Positions 1 to 11,314 of a stretch of 64,000 nt of DNA are shown here, in pieces. Within the stretch, counting starts at the first letter, position 1, and each line of letters opens with the position of its first letter. The notes below the pieces were generated by a model. That model was not told the origin of the DNA. It saw only the letters and a program-made list of their open reading frames with translations, and ran no database searches. The stretch comes from Agarophyton chilense (lineage: Eukaryota > Rhodophyta > Florideophyceae > Gracilariales > Gracilariaceae). The stretch is taken from contig JARGXX010000001.1 of assembly GCA_030374765.1 (NCBI GenBank), positions 868,001-932,000 of the forward strand, given 5' to 3'. A program made the translations under genes and the position numbers.

Positions 1-2424
1 CCCCGTGAAGAGGAGAGCCGCCCACACCTTAACGATTCCCTATTATTTCCGTTCCTGGCTTGGCGGCTAAGGTCGAATGAGTTGCTCTTTGCAAAGATTT
101 GTACACAACCTTATTCTCAGAGAACCATTCACCCGTGCTAGCCGGTGTTTCAACCTTGGAGGCAGACGACGATGCGACACACGAAATCATTCCGACAGTA
201 CAACAAACGTGGACCTTACGAGATCCAGCCGTTTTTCCGGGTTTTCTTGAACGGTTAACCCATTCTCGATACATGCCCGCCCACAGAATCGAGAAATCGC
301 GGGTGCAAGTGCGTGAGACATTCACGCGGTCCACGAAGGCAGCTGCAAAAACTACATCGTCGTATGTAACCCAAAGCGCGAGATCTATCCCAATGGCGGT
401 CGCCCGATGGTGAACGATTAAGGATTTCAACACTGATGAAGTCTGTACTTCCTCTCCTCGGATTCTCGTAAACATCTGCATAAAACAGGTACTTGACAAT
501 GCCCAGCTTCGCTAATTTTCATGACAAAATGATCCTGATGCAGTTGCCGAGGTGGGTGTTCGGAATATTTGCCGTGTGGACGTCTCTTCGAACCCTTGCA
601 CCAAAAGGTCCTCGTGGTATGCTGCGAGCAAACCAAATGCTGCTCCGAGAAAAGCGTTTTTTTATCACGTGCGCAGCTATACTTGTTCGGATCATCTTGT
701 ACTTGCATAACTGAACGGACTCGTTTGCCCGTTTGAGAGCAGCCGCTAATATATCTTATTGCGACGAAGTGAACCTGGTGCTCTCAGCAACAGCCAGATA
801 CCCGAAGAATCGCTTCCATTACGGCACAGATTGAATTTTCTTGTACAAAATTGCGAACGTCGTCTATTCTTCACTTTACTTTTCGCTGCTCGATTCTTGC
901 TGATAGTTTTCATTATTGCGGGCTTCTGTAAAGCAACGCCCAGTCAGGGGATATTTGAAGATGCGACTCATAGAATGAGGATTGAACCCTCCGAGGGTTA
1001 TGATTATGATCCCCTCTAAGGTGTGCTGAGGTGGCACTGTTTTCTGGTTATATTTCGCCTATAAGGGAAAATTCGGATGGCCCATGGTTGGATTGGCCCC
1101 GTGATACACGTGGCTTAATTTTGGCACCGATTTTCGGATAATTGTAGAACGTTGGACTTTTGGGCCCTGACAGCGGGATCTCCACGTGTATGGCCCTGAG
1201 CAGGTGGGCACTACTGTAGAGTTTAGTTAGTGGGCCCTACTTAGGGAGATGAGATCTGACAGTCCGAAGCTCAGAGTAAATGGTAACCAAGGTTGGTCTT
1301 CGATACCTTTAGAGGTTCTTCGTCGCCATCGTTTCGGCCTTACAACCCGGAACGGGCTCTGGTTAGCAACGCCTGCGTAGGGACACGACTCCACTTGGAG
1401 AGTGCCCACGTTTGGGTTCCGTGCAACCACCTCCTTGGGACCGCTCAGACGACCTGCGTGCACGATACCCCGTGGGGGTTCTGCTTACTTGTTGCGTGCT
1501 TTTTGTGTTTCCTTTCGAGGACAGGTTTTCGCCCCTGTATTGGGTTTCTTTTGTTGTTTCGCCCCTTTCCTGGTTCTCGGGTCCGGTGCCTGTTAGTGCC
1601 CGACCCTCGCCCCGTTTTTCCTCTTCGCCGGATTTTCCCCCATTCTTTGGGATACCCATACCCATTCCCGATCCAACGGTTTCTACCCCTCACCTCCGTC
1701 GGTACTGCCGGAATCCCCCGTGGGAGTTACACCCCACACTACGGGTGGAACGGAGGGCTCTGTCTCTGAGTCTGCCTCCCCCAGGGAGCAAGGCTTCGAA
1801 CACCTTGAGAGCACTTCCCGTCGCCGGGTTTTGCTCCACAGCTTCGACCAGCAGCATCTCCATGTCTTAACCAATATAGAACCGTTTCGCTCGTAGGGTG
1901 GATCCAGTACTTTTCCTTGTGCATTACATCCCTCTCTACTTGAATCATCTATTGTCTGCATTGGTTTGCCCATAACGAAGGGAAGTGCCTGAAAAGTGGC
2001 CTCTTCTAGAAAGTGTCGCATTCGTTTTCGATCTTCTTTCTCACACGCGATTTCTTCCGTTAAGCTCCTTTTTCTTGAGTATAGCTCAATTTTCGTCTTT
2101 TCATGTGGCTGCGGAATGATTTCCGGAAATTCATGACGTCTGTCGTACTTTCTGAAGCACGTTACAAGGAACGGAGTCCTTCTTCTCTTTTTTAGCCTCC
2201 TCCACGCGTCGTCAGCGATCTTATGGTACATTTCAAGAAACCAACGATAGAAATGAATACTTTGCTTATTACCAGCACTTGTTGACGTGTGACAGCTTTT
2301 CTTGGGCGTGCGAAATATGCAAATTTCTTGTTATATTGGAGTTGAGCGGCCGCAAGTTACAGTACAAGTTTGGATGAGCGGTCACGCTTCAGGATCAATG
2401 TTAAGAAGAGCAGCCGATCTTCAT
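1..2424. other. Anonymous region without a recognisable gene
   Basis: I find no domain, RNA gene or repeat from the rest of the window here. Several overlapping open frames exist on both strands, mainly because 1480-1700 is strongly pyrimidine-rich on the plus strand. The most protein-like is a minus-strand frame at 1683-2231 (182 codons, real ATG, basic N-terminus rich in Lys/Arg, no known motif). A second is a plus-strand stretch around 1690-1900 without an ATG that ends at a TAG. Neither can be assigned a function. The segment may be an older, unrecognised repeat or decayed gene. Confidence 0.4.
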
Positions 2425-3094
2425 TTTTGAGGTTTCGTCGACTCTCCCCCAAGCCCTTTGGAGTGTTGGAAATAGTGGAAAAGAAAAAGTGGATTTAAGC
2501 AGGGGCACTTTGGGGCACCCTCCGCGGAAAAATGCATATGCGCCTCATCTCAATCTCAACGTGAAACGGCCATCTGATTGGCTACTGCAAATGCCCTCAT
2601 GCAACGTGGTATGGACAAGTGGTCTGGTTCTAATGGGGCGTGTTGGGGCTTCGGCCCAAGTGGAGCGATTTGTTTGGACGAGAGCGCTGAATGAGCACGG
2701 GCTATGCAGTTGGAGAGAATGTGCGAATGTGGGCTGGATACGGGTTGGCCGTAACAGCCGAATGTGGGCTGCGCGGGGTGGTTGGCACTGGCACACCACT
2801 TTGGATGATTTTTTGAGTTTTTATTTGATATGCTTCATGTTTGAAATTGTTTTGGCGCGCAACTCCTCGTCACACAGTGGCAAGGTGTGAGACGTGAGTG
2901 ACCCGCCGACGGTCAGCACCGGCGGCGGAACTGCATGCGAGGTAGATATAGTTTTCAATGACGGTCGCCAACGATCGAAGTAAATTGTCAAGGCTGACTA
3001 CCTTCATTTGTTTCTCTTCTTTTATTTTTCTCTTCTTCTCGTCTTTTCCCCCTCTTCTTACTTTTCCTTTACCTAACCTGCGCTCACGTTGTGA
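2425..3094 (+). repeat. Solo LTR of Copia family A (diverged)
   Basis: This is alignable along its whole length (670 bp) to the 673-bp family-A LTR, from the gaggttt start to the ctcacgttgtga end. It carries scattered substitutions, including TTTT for the usual TGTT at the 5' terminus. No PBS follows the 3' end, so it is a solo LTR. The flanking pentamers (TTCAT and AGGTT) do not match, so the target duplication is lost or the flank was rearranged. Its divergence from the array LTRs marks it as an older insertion. Confidence 0.85.
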
Positions 3095-3253
3095 AGGTTA
3101 AACCGCACACTCATGGATCTGGTCAGGTCAATGCTTTGTCACAAGAAACTCCCCAAAAGCTTCTGGGCAGAAGCACTGAATGTTGCGGCGTATGTGCGCA
3201 ACCGAGTTACATACAAGGCTCGTTTGGTTGCTCGTGGTTTCCTACAGATTCAG
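3095..3253 (+). pseudogene. Fragment of a Copia polyprotein: integrase joined to RT start
   Basis: Read from 3095, the frame gives RLNRTLMDLVRSML, then KSFWAEALNVAAYVRNRVT, which matches the end of the integrase core in family C (31220-31340) with few changes. It then jumps directly to KARLVARGFLQ, the start of a Copia reverse transcriptase, and ends at a TAG. The integrase-RT linker, several hundred residues in relatives, is missing, so this is an internally deleted remnant. It is bounded on the left by the family-A solo LTR and on the right by the family-B 5' LTR. Confidence 0.75.
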
Positions 3254-3646
3254 TGTTAGTAATGCTTATTTACTTAGCTTTTTTTCTCTTAGTTACTCAC
3301 TTAATGCACTTAGTGCTTGTAGTATAAGCGTTACTTAGGTTGTCACTTTGACATGTTGACGCAGTTGTCACTACGTTACTGCAGATGTCTCTTATGTCAG
3401 TGTTTATGTCACCCTAGTACTCAGCAGTTTACACTAGCTGTCCACGTGTATAAGATCTCCATGTCTACATCTGGATCAGCCCGTGATCTCATCTCCAGAT
3501 CACAAACCCGTAACTATTCAAATGTTTGAATGTACCGGAACCTCTTGGGTCGGAGAGTCTACTTATACTCTCCACCCCCTCGCTCAAAGTAAACTCAGAC
3601 AACTCTCCTCGTCTCCCTCTTCGCTCTCGACCATTTTCATTCAATA
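3254..3646 (+). repeat. Family B 5' LTR
   Basis: The left edge is the TGTTAGTAATGC that abuts an unrelated Copia scrap. The right edge is set by the PBS at 3647. The length is about 393 bp. No second copy occurs in the window, so the exact 3' terminus (CAATA, or CA a few bases earlier) cannot be checked against a 3' LTR. Confidence 0.65.
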
Positions 3647-3660
3647 GGTTATGCGCCCAG
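3647..3660 (+). promoter_or_regulatory. Primer-binding site, family B (half-tRNA iMet)
   Basis: GGTTATGCGCCCAG lies directly after the LTR. It is complementary, with one mismatch, to the anticodon arm (CTGGGCCCATAACC) of eukaryotic initiator tRNA-Met. Families A and C have the perfect version. Drosophila copia is known to use a 5' half of this tRNA as primer. Confidence 0.75.
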
Positions 3661-3917
3661 CTTGGCTTTCGCTCTACCGTTTCACTCCGCTTCGCTCCGT
3701 CTTCCTCCATCCCACCCCAGGCTCCCGCCAAGGTTCTTAAGCTACACCTCCATCAAGTGTCAAGCAACGTCAAGCTCAAGTGGTTTCCCAGCGTTCAAAT
3801 GTTCGTCTCCGCCTGTACTTACTTCGGTCTGTCTTGCGGCCCGCCACCCTCCGTTGCTTCGCTCTCGTCTCTGCACTACTCACTTCGGTTTGTCTTGCAG
3901 CCCGCTTCGTCGCAACA

Positions 3918-3971
3918 GTACGTTCCTTCCCACATTCGCTTCCTCGCTTGCACTTGCTAACTAGCCCCCAG
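3918..3971 (+). other. Candidate 54-nt intron in the family B leader
   Basis: The donor is GTACGT at 3918, a CTAAC branch-point-like motif lies at 3957-3961, and the acceptor CCCCCAG ends at 3971. Removing it joins the A at 3917 to TG at 3972-3973 and so creates an ATG in frame with the following 189-codon zinc-finger ORF, which otherwise has no ATG. The splice-site quality is seen; use of the intron is inferred. Confidence 0.4.
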
Positions 3972-4540
3972 TGCCTATCTCCTACTCCGTCTTCAAGCGC
4001 GGCATCAAGGTTCGTACTTGTGATCCCGTCACCCGGAAACTCATCTTCAAGGACCCCAACGCTCGTCCCCGCTACCTTTTTATCGACGACTCTGCTATAG
4101 AATCTGACGGAGAAGGCGGCAACATTTCTTCCACAACAACCACTCCCTCCGGTTCTCCCGCTCCACAACACCCAACACCCTTCAACATCCAACAGCCCAC
4201 CTTCATCAAGCCTTTTTGTGTGCCCACCAAGGTTTGCCTTCCCCGAAAATTCTATCCTCCTCCTCCTGCTCCTGTTTCCGCTCCTGCTCCACCACACTCC
4301 AAGCCACTTCCAAGGCTTCCTCCGGTCCCCAAGGCTCCATCTATTCGATCTTTTCCAGTTTGCAATCTTTGCAGTCTCAAGGTTTTTGGTCCAAAGCAGC
4401 TCCTCCAGCACCGAAACTCAAAGAAGTGCAAAGCACGTCAAGATCGACAGCGTGCCATCACCCCTTGTCAAGGTTGTTCCAAAATTTTCCTCACTTGTCA
4501 CGATCGAGACAGGCACCACAAACGCAGACACAATAAATAA
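3972..4540 (+). CDS. Zinc-finger accessory ORF in the family B leader
   Basis: This is an open frame of about 189 codons ending at a TAA just before gag. It has three parts. A neutral N-terminal part starts PISYSVFKRG. A long Pro/Ser/Thr-rich linker covers roughly residues 50-135. Two zinc-finger-like modules lie near the C-terminus: CNLC with H and C ligands at about 142-164, and CQGC with a terminal HHKRRH at about 176-197. It has no in-frame ATG in the unspliced sequence; removing a 54-nt intron (3918-3971) would supply one. Copia elements do not normally encode such a protein. A C2H2 protein in this position could bind nucleic acid, but the function is unknown. It might also be a captured host exon. 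Confidence 0.5.
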
Positions 4541-4638
4541 TCCTCACTTCTTATCATCTTGTATTCCAATATCAATTTGACAAGTCTTCTCTGCTCACTG
4601 TCTGCTTCACTACCAAGGTCTCAACACGTTTTTGCAAA

Positions 4639-5999
4639 ATGGCTTCAGACTCCTCAACCTCACTCCTCCGTATCGAGAAACTCTCAGAGTTCAACTTCCA
4701 TACTTGGAAAACTCGTATCCAGCTCCTTCTCTCATTCAGAGAGTCCGATCACTATCTCGATGAGCTCCCTCCAAACCGCGATTCTCCAGAATTCTCCGCT
4801 TGGGTTAGGGGCGATAACAAGGCAAGGGCTATCATCGGTCTCACTCTCTCCGATGATCACCTCGAACAAGTTCAGCATGCCGCTTCCGCAAAGGAAATGT
4901 GGTCTCTCACCTGTGACATCTTCGAAAAACACACTCTGCTCAACAAGCTCGCCGCTCGTCGTCGCTTCTACACCGCCAAAATGATCGACAACGAAAAGGT
5001 TCTCCCCTTTGCTGCTCGCATTCGCCAGCTCGCTGCCACTCTCAATTCCATGTCCGTCCCTATCGAAGACTCAGAAATGGCTATGGCTCTGCTCAATGGA
5101 CTTCCCGATCGTTTCGACTGTCTCATTTCCGTCCTGGACGCCTCCCACATCGACGACGATCACTTCACTTTCGAGTTTGTCCAAAGTCGTTGCATTCAGG
5201 AAGAGCAGCGCCACGTAGCCCGTGATGCCGATGCACTCCGAAAGTCAGAGAATGCTGCCTTGATTGCCTATAGAGCCCCTAAGAAGCCTGCCCAGAGCTC
5301 TACAGAGACTTGTGCTCATTGTGGAAAACATCGTGACAGCAGCCGTTGCTACACCAAGTACCCCCACTTCGCTCCTCCGGGTCATCCAGCTCGTGCGCAT
5401 TTGGATGCTGCTAACAAAGCACTTATTGCAAAGCAGTCTCCTACCATTTCCGATGTCCCCTCGAGTGACTTTGTGTGTCTAGTCAGCTTTCAAGCTTCAC
5501 CAAACGTCGCGCTGCACTCGTCTGAATCGCCTACGCCTCGCTCCCGCGCCTGGATTGTTGACTCTGCCTGCACCTCACATCTCACCTACGACCGCTCTGC
5601 ATTCACCACCTATGAAAAATTGGCTTCCCCTACGCAGCTTACCTTTGGTGCTGGTTCCTCCACATCAATTGTCGGCCGCGGCGACGTCGCACTTACTGTT
5701 CGCAACAACGGCTCTCCCGTCAACTGTCTTGTTCGCAATGTGCTGCACGTCCCCGCTCTACGCTACCAGCTACTCTCCTCTTCTGCCATGGGTAAGCTTG
5801 GGATAGGCTCACAATTTTTCGACACCTACATGCACCTTGCAGTCCGACTCATCTGTGGTCGCGACAGGTACCCTCCGCAATGGGCTTTACAGCCTTGATT
5901 TAGTCCTCGACCCTCCCAAATCCTCAAATAAAATTTCCGAAGTTGCTTTGTACACCTCGGTCAATGTGTGGCATGAGCGCCTTGCTCATGTCAGCACAT
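4639..5999 (+). pseudogene. Family B gag and protease, frameshifted
   Basis: Gag starts at the ATG at 4639. A UBN2-type gag region covers residues about 10-190, followed by a degenerate zinc knuckle (Cys225, Cys228, His231, Cys237, spacing unlike the usual CX2CX4HX4C). The aspartic protease motif is DSA at 308-310 where family A has DSG. One extra T near 5839 (CTTGCAG instead of the expected CTGCAG) moves the frame, so the continuous frame ends at 5898. The correct continuation, through LRNGLYSLDL and the integrase start WHERLAHVST, is readable in another frame up to 5999, where A1 is inserted. It resumes at 12560. The altered protease motif and the frameshift make it inactive. Confidence 0.85.
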
Positions 6000-6672
6000 T
6001 CACAACGTGAGCGCAGGTTAGGTAAAGGAAAAGGAAGAAGAGGGGGAAAAGACGAGAAGAAGAGAAAAATAAAAGAAGAGAAACAAAGGAAGGTAGTCAG
6101 CCTTGACAATTTACTTCGATCGTTGGCGACCGTCATTGAAAACTATATCTACCTCGCACGCACTTCCGCCGCCGGTGCTGACCGTCGGCGGGTCACCCAC
6201 GTCTCACACCTTGCCACTGTGCGACGAGGAGTTGCGCGCCAAAACAATTTCAAACATGAAGCATATCAAATAAAAACTCAAAAAATCATCCAAAGTGGTG
6301 CGCCAGTGCCAACCACCCCGCGCAGCCCAGATTCGGCTGTTACGGCCAAACCCCGTATCCAGCCCACATTCGCACATTCTCTCCAACTGCATAGCCCGTG
6401 CTCATTCAGCGCTCTCGTCCAATCAAATCGCTCCACTTGGGCCGAAGCCCCAACATGCCCCATTAGAACCAGACCACTTGTCCATACCACGTTGCATGAG
6501 GGCATTTGCAGTAGCCAATCAGATGGCCGTTTCACGTTGAGATTGAGATGAGGCGCATATGCGTTTTTCCGCGGAGGGTGCCCAAAAGAGCCCATGCTTA
6601 AATCCACTTTTTGTTTTCCACTATTTCCAACACTCCAAAGGGCTCGGGGGCACAGTCGACCAAACCTCAACA
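6000..6672 (-). repeat. A1 3' LTR
   Basis: On the minus strand it runs TGTTGAGG to TTGTGA, with boundaries fixed by the CACAT duplication on one side and the purine tract on the other. The termini are TG...GA rather than the usual TG...CA. The Gag-Pol stop codon (6667-6669) lies inside it. Confidence 0.92.
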
Positions 6673-9600
6673 CTCCTCCTCGACTGCTCGGCCAAGTCCA
6701 ACACGGTCCACGTTATTGCTGTGAAGACCTGGGCCAAGTGGTTTAGTTAAGAAGTCCGCATCATTGTCTTCACTTGGAACGTACGTCACATTGATGTGAC
6801 TATCCTTGACTAGTTCCCGAACGAAGTGCAACTTAACGTCAATGTGCTTAGCGCGACCCGACGGACAGCGTTCACCAGTTGCCCAGTCAATGGCGCACTG
6901 GTTGTCCGAACGAATGGGCACAGCACCTTGCACTTCCCATCCAATCTCCTTAAGCACACGCTTCAACCAAATAACCTCCTGACACGCAAGCGTCAAAGCA
7001 TAATACTCGGCCTCGCCGGTAGACAACGCCACCGAAGCCTGTTTTCTTGCGCCCCACATACATGTCGCTTTGCCAAGCTTCACTAAGAAACCAGACATTG
7101 ACTTGCGATCACGCGTGTCCGCAGCGTAGTCAGAGTCAACGTACGCCTCCAGTTTCACCATGCCAGAGTGATAGTGCACACCATGTTCAGTTGTACCGCG
7201 AAGGTAACGAAGAACCCGCTTTGCTGCCTTGTGACAGTAGGCCGTGGGCGATTTCTGAAAACGAGCCAAGATTAGGACGGGTGCTAATATATCCAACCGA
7301 GTTCTCAGTGCCAAATACAAAAGCGATCCAATGATCTGCTGGTACAGCTGAGTATCCTGGATGGATTTGTCTTTCTCAGATGTCCACCCGGTAAAAAAAG
7401 ATTCTACCATAGGGGTGCATGCCGGCTTGGATCGCTGAAACCCGAAACGGCGCAACACACTTTCCGTGTACAGCGACTGACCAAGATATAGCGACACAGG
7501 TCGACCATCTGAATCTAAAGTCCATTTGAATTCAACGCCGAGGTACAAGTTCACTTCGTCCGCCACACGCAGCTCGTAAAACGACTTAAGCTCCTCCAAA
7601 ATCGCATCACGTTCCATGGCAGAAGTTGTGAATATTAGCAAGTCATCCACATAAACTAGCACGAACGCATCCTCATTGCTCTCGTTTTGGCGGCGAAACA
7701 CGCAAGGTGCACTCGGTAACTCTTCAAAACATATGCTTTTCATATCCTCGCATAGTTTGTTGTGCCATGCCAAGTGCGCTTGCTTCAGTCCATAGATAGC
7801 CTTGAGCAATTTGAAGCATCGTGAAGTCACGCCAGGTATACCTCGAGGTGACATGATCCGCACATCTTCCTCAAGTTCGCCATTGAGAAACGCAGTCTTC
7901 ACATCCACCTGTACCACATACATGCGCAAGCATAACGTCAGATACAAGAATATGCGAACCAAAGAGAACGAAACAACTGGTGCATAAGTCTCCATGTAGT
8001 CCTGACCATATGTTTGGTGGTTTCCACCGGCTACAACACGAGCCTTAAAACGTTCAACTGACCCATCAGCATTGCGCTTTACCTTCAGTATGACGTGAGT
8101 TGGTAGTGGTTGTGAAGCAGGAGAGTCATCAGGTTTCCAAGTTTGCTTCGACTCCAATGATGAAAACTCTTCATCGACGGCTGCTTGCCACATGGTACGC
8201 TCCTCCGCACTGGCAGACATTGCCTCCTTGAGTGAGGGCTCATCACTAGTAGTGACTTTGACTTGCGATGTACAGTGAGCAGACCCTGCCATGAACCACC
8301 TCAGAGGTTGACGGCGCATGCGCCGCGGGTAGCGTGGTTCCGTATCAGCGTTGGCAGATGTATCAAGGTCATCAGCAGCACTTTCGTCATCACTTTCGGA
8401 ATCCTGTGCATCGTCTTCATTGCTGCCGGAGTCTGACTCCGACTGCCTGAGTGCTGGAATCAGGTGCGAGGATCCGTCATGAACCACCTCCTCCTCAACA
8501 TTATCGACGGAGAAGGTATCCGATTCGTCATCAATGCTATCACATAATCCCATATCAGAGCTATAGTCAGCATCTGACGCACTTTCATCATCCATGTAGT
8601 TGGCAAGAGATGATGCGCCAGGGAACTTGGATTCATCAAAAGTAACATGTCGTGACTCAATAATACGCGGAGTACCGTCATTATCAACGACGAGTACCTT
8701 GTACACACCATGCTCAAGAGTCTCCAAGTACACTCCCTCAAGTGCACGAGACTCGAACTTGGGTCCACGCGGAGTCCTTAGCACGAATGCAGTGCATCCA
8801 AACACACGCACGTGCTTCAACAAAGGTTTATTTCCAGTTACCAGAAAGTAGGGACTGTTGTTAACAGTAGAATGTTGCACTCGATTACGCACAAAGATAA
8901 CATGTTTCAGCGCATATGGCCACAAACATTCTGGTAGATCGGCTTGGATCAGCAACGATCGAGCAGCTTCCACCATGGTACGATTGATGCGCTCAGCTAT
9001 AGCGTTGTGTTCGGGGGTGTATGGAGCAGAGAAAGAAGTGAGGCCATGTTCTGCTGCCAAGTTCTCTTGCAGGGCAATATATTCTTCTGCACCGTCCGAG
9101 TGCAAACTTTTGATATGCACTCCTCCAAGCTGCTTAAACTTTGCCGCAATACCCACAAACACATCACTAAGAGCACTGCGATGCATCACCAGACCTAGGA
9201 ACACATACCGTGAGTGATCATCGAGGAATGTACATGCATATTGAAACTTTTCCGGAAAAGACTTTTCCAGAGGACCTACAATATCCGAGTGCACAATGTC
9301 ACCAACCGCGGATGCATGTTCAAAGTGACCTGGGAACGGAAGCTTATGAGCTTTGCCAAGTCGACATGCTCGGCATACCTCCTCCATGTCACACAAGTGC
9401 GGCACTCCATCTGCGTACTTGTGTACATGTTGCAGATCACGTTGGTTGATGTGAGCCAGTCGTCGGTGCCACAGTTGAGTCTCCGTAGACTTAGTCGAAA
9501 GCGCAAGTTCCACACCAGCATGCTCTAAAGGTTGAGGCAGTGTGTACATGCGAGATACCTTGTCACGATCACCAATGCCCACCTCAAAACCATTTGACTC

Positions 9601-10968
9601 TAGCGTCAAGCGTACACTATGACGACCGAAGAGCGACTCAATACCTTTGTCGGCCAAACACCCGGTTGAAACCAAGTTGTATCCCAGAGCGGGGGTCAGT
9701 AGGGCATCACTCAGACGTATGTTCGCATTGTCCAAAGGAATGATCACCTCTCCGCGTTGTTTAGATGTAACAGATGTGTTATCGGCAAGCATCACTGTCC
9801 TTTCGTCGCAAGGTTCAAGTGAACCGGGCACAAACGCACAAACAGAATGGAAGCAATGTACTGTCGCACCGCTGTCTGCGTAGGTACTCAGGTCATTCGG
9901 CGGAACTATAGTGGTCCTTTCCACAGTTGCACCAGCAATTTCGATTTTGCCAGACTTTCCAGAAGACTTGCTCGAGGCGCTTCTACCACTACTGCCACCC
10001 ATTCTCTTGGGTTGTGGCGACAGTTTATCGAGGATACTCTGCGGCAAGTGGTTGTCCGGGTTGTCCGGATTCATAAAGCAACGATCTTGTGTGTGTCCAT
10101 CGCGATCACAGAAGTCGCAATGATGTCCATTGCTCGATCCTGAACGATCAAATGATGACGATTTCAAGGCGGCAGCAAGTGCACGAGCAGTAGACTCAAT
10201 GTCGGAGTGACCATCAGACTCCTCATCTTCGTTGTTTGCACTACTGCGGGTACGATTAGTCGATTCAGAATGTCGACCAGATTTTTTCCTGCCCTTCTTC
10301 TTGCGACGTGAACTACGTCCAGACGGCCTTGCAGACACCTGTTTCGCGTTGTATTCATCTATGAGGGTCGTGGCCACGTAGTCCCATGTAAGCTCAGCGA
10401 TATCCTTGGTTCGAAGAGCTGCAGCAGTAGACTCCAGTGTGCAATTGGGATCAATAGAAGCAAGTAACATGGGAGCTTTGTGCGACTCCGGTACTGCCGC
10501 ATCCTTCCCCATGCGCTCTAACTGAGCAAATAACGCCGTGTACTGGTCCACATAGCCTGACATATTCTGACCATTGTATCCCATACGGAATAGTTGAGTC
10601 TGCACAGCAATTCTGGATACAGTACGATTGGACGCATACCGTGCATCAAGTAATGCGAGCATGCGCGCCGGGTCGTCGTCGACATCCATGAACACACGAA
10701 GTGGTGCATCACCCAAGGCGCATATTATGATTCCACATGCCTTCTCGCGCTTGGCGACAACTCGAGCGCTATCAATAGCGGTATCCGATGTTGCTTCAGT
10801 AGTTGCTGAATATCCAGAATCGGATTCCACAACGTTCCACACACCTTTAACACGGCATGCAGCACGAAGGCGATGGCGCCATAGGGCATAATCATCACCA
10901 CGCCTTCCATGAAAACGAGGGATTTTCATCCCGGTAGTACTTTCGGATTCCATTTCCGTGTCCGACAT
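6667..10968 (-). CDS. Copia Gag-Pol polyprotein (element A1), intact
   Basis: This is a 1433-residue single-frame polyprotein starting MSDTEMESES. The order is gag, CX2CX4HX4C zinc knuckle (Cys284 to Cys297), aspartic protease DSG (365-367), integrase with an HHCC region and D562, D625, E659, reverse transcriptase with YVDD (1106-1109), and RNase H with D1278, E1319 and D1355. Protease-integrase-RT-RNase H is the Copia (Ty1) order. The last codons are encoded by the purine tract, and the stop codon lies within the first six bases of the 3' LTR. No frameshift or nonsense codon is present. The single-ORF design implies that the Gag:Pol ratio is set without a frameshift. Confidence 0.95.
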   Translation of the reverse strand: MSDTEMESESTTGMKIPRFHGRRGDDYALWRHRLRAACRVKGVWNVVESDSGYSATTEATSDTAIDSARVVAKREKACGIIICALGDAPLRVFMDVDDDPARMLALLDARYASNRTVSRIAVQTQLFRMGYNGQNMSGYVDQYTALFAQLERMGKDAAVPESHKAPMLLASIDPNCTLESTAAALRTKDIAELTWDYVATTLIDEYNAKQVSARPSGRSSRRKKKGRKKSGRHSESTNRTRSSANNEDEESDGHSDIESTARALAAALKSSSFDRSGSSNGHHCDFCDRDGHTQDRCFMNPDNPDNHLPQSILDKLSPQPKRMGGSSGRSASSKSSGKSGKIEIAGATVERTTIVPPNDLSTYADSGATVHCFHSVCAFVPGSLEPCDERTVMLADNTSVTSKQRGEVIIPLDNANIRLSDALLTPALGYNLVSTGCLADKGIESLFGRHSVRLTLESNGFEVGIGDRDKVSRMYTLPQPLEHAGVELALSTKSTETQLWHRRLAHINQRDLQHVHKYADGVPHLCDMEEVCRACRLGKAHKLPFPGHFEHASAVGDIVHSDIVGPLEKSFPEKFQYACTFLDDHSRYVFLGLVMHRSALSDVFVGIAAKFKQLGGVHIKSLHSDGAEEYIALQENLAAEHGLTSFSAPYTPEHNAIAERINRTMVEAARSLLIQADLPECLWPYALKHVIFVRNRVQHSTVNNSPYFLVTGNKPLLKHVRVFGCTAFVLRTPRGPKFESRALEGVYLETLEHGVYKVLVVDNDGTPRIIESRHVTFDESKFPGASSLANYMDDESASDADYSSDMGLCDSIDDESDTFSVDNVEEEVVHDGSSHLIPALRQSESDSGSNEDDAQDSESDDESAADDLDTSANADTEPRYPRRMRRQPLRWFMAGSAHCTSQVKVTTSDEPSLKEAMSASAEERTMWQAAVDEEFSSLESKQTWKPDDSPASQPLPTHVILKVKRNADGSVERFKARVVAGGNHQTYGQDYMETYAPVVSFSLVRIFLYLTLCLRMYVVQVDVKTAFLNGELEEDVRIMSPRGIPGVTSRCFKLLKAIYGLKQAHLAWHNKLCEDMKSICFEELPSAPCVFRRQNESNEDAFVLVYVDDLLIFTTSAMERDAILEELKSFYELRVADEVNLYLGVEFKWTLDSDGRPVSLYLGQSLYTESVLRRFGFQRSKPACTPMVESFFTGWTSEKDKSIQDTQLYQQIIGSLLYLALRTRLDILAPVLILARFQKSPTAYCHKAAKRVLRYLRGTTEHGVHYHSGMVKLEAYVDSDYAADTRDRKSMSGFLVKLGKATCMWGARKQASVALSTGEAEYYALTLACQEVIWLKRVLKEIGWEVQGAVPIRSDNQCAIDWATGERCPSGRAKHIDVKLHFVRELVKDSHINVTYVPSEDNDADFLTKPLGPGLHSNNVDRVGLGRAVEEEC

Positions 10969-11314
10969 ATTTCAGTCTGTTATCCACGAAGCAGATAGAA
11001 CGGAACCAAACGAAATTAATTAGTAGAGGGAAGCAGAGTGAGGGACTCAATGCCTTGGGAAGTTTAACAAAAGGGCCACGAGCAGTGATGAATTCGTGGC
11101 CGAGCTTGCCCGAACGGAGTATCCCAACTCAAACGTTCGACAGCGAGGACGACAGCGGAGACTTTTGACGTAGCCTGCAACGCTCACCGAGACGCGTCTC
11201 GTACGCGATCACAAGCGGAGCTCGGGTGCTCCCACGCTTGGAGTATACTCACGGGCAGTGGCAGAAGGCGTACCCGGAACAGACAAACTTCTCGACTTCG
11301 GGTTGAAACTTCTT

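Noticed and set aside
5791-5844. GTAAGC...TTGCAG as a 54-nt intron in family B gag-protease
   Set aside because: Removing it would delete conserved protein sequence, and the frame problem is fully explained by a single extra T at about 5839.
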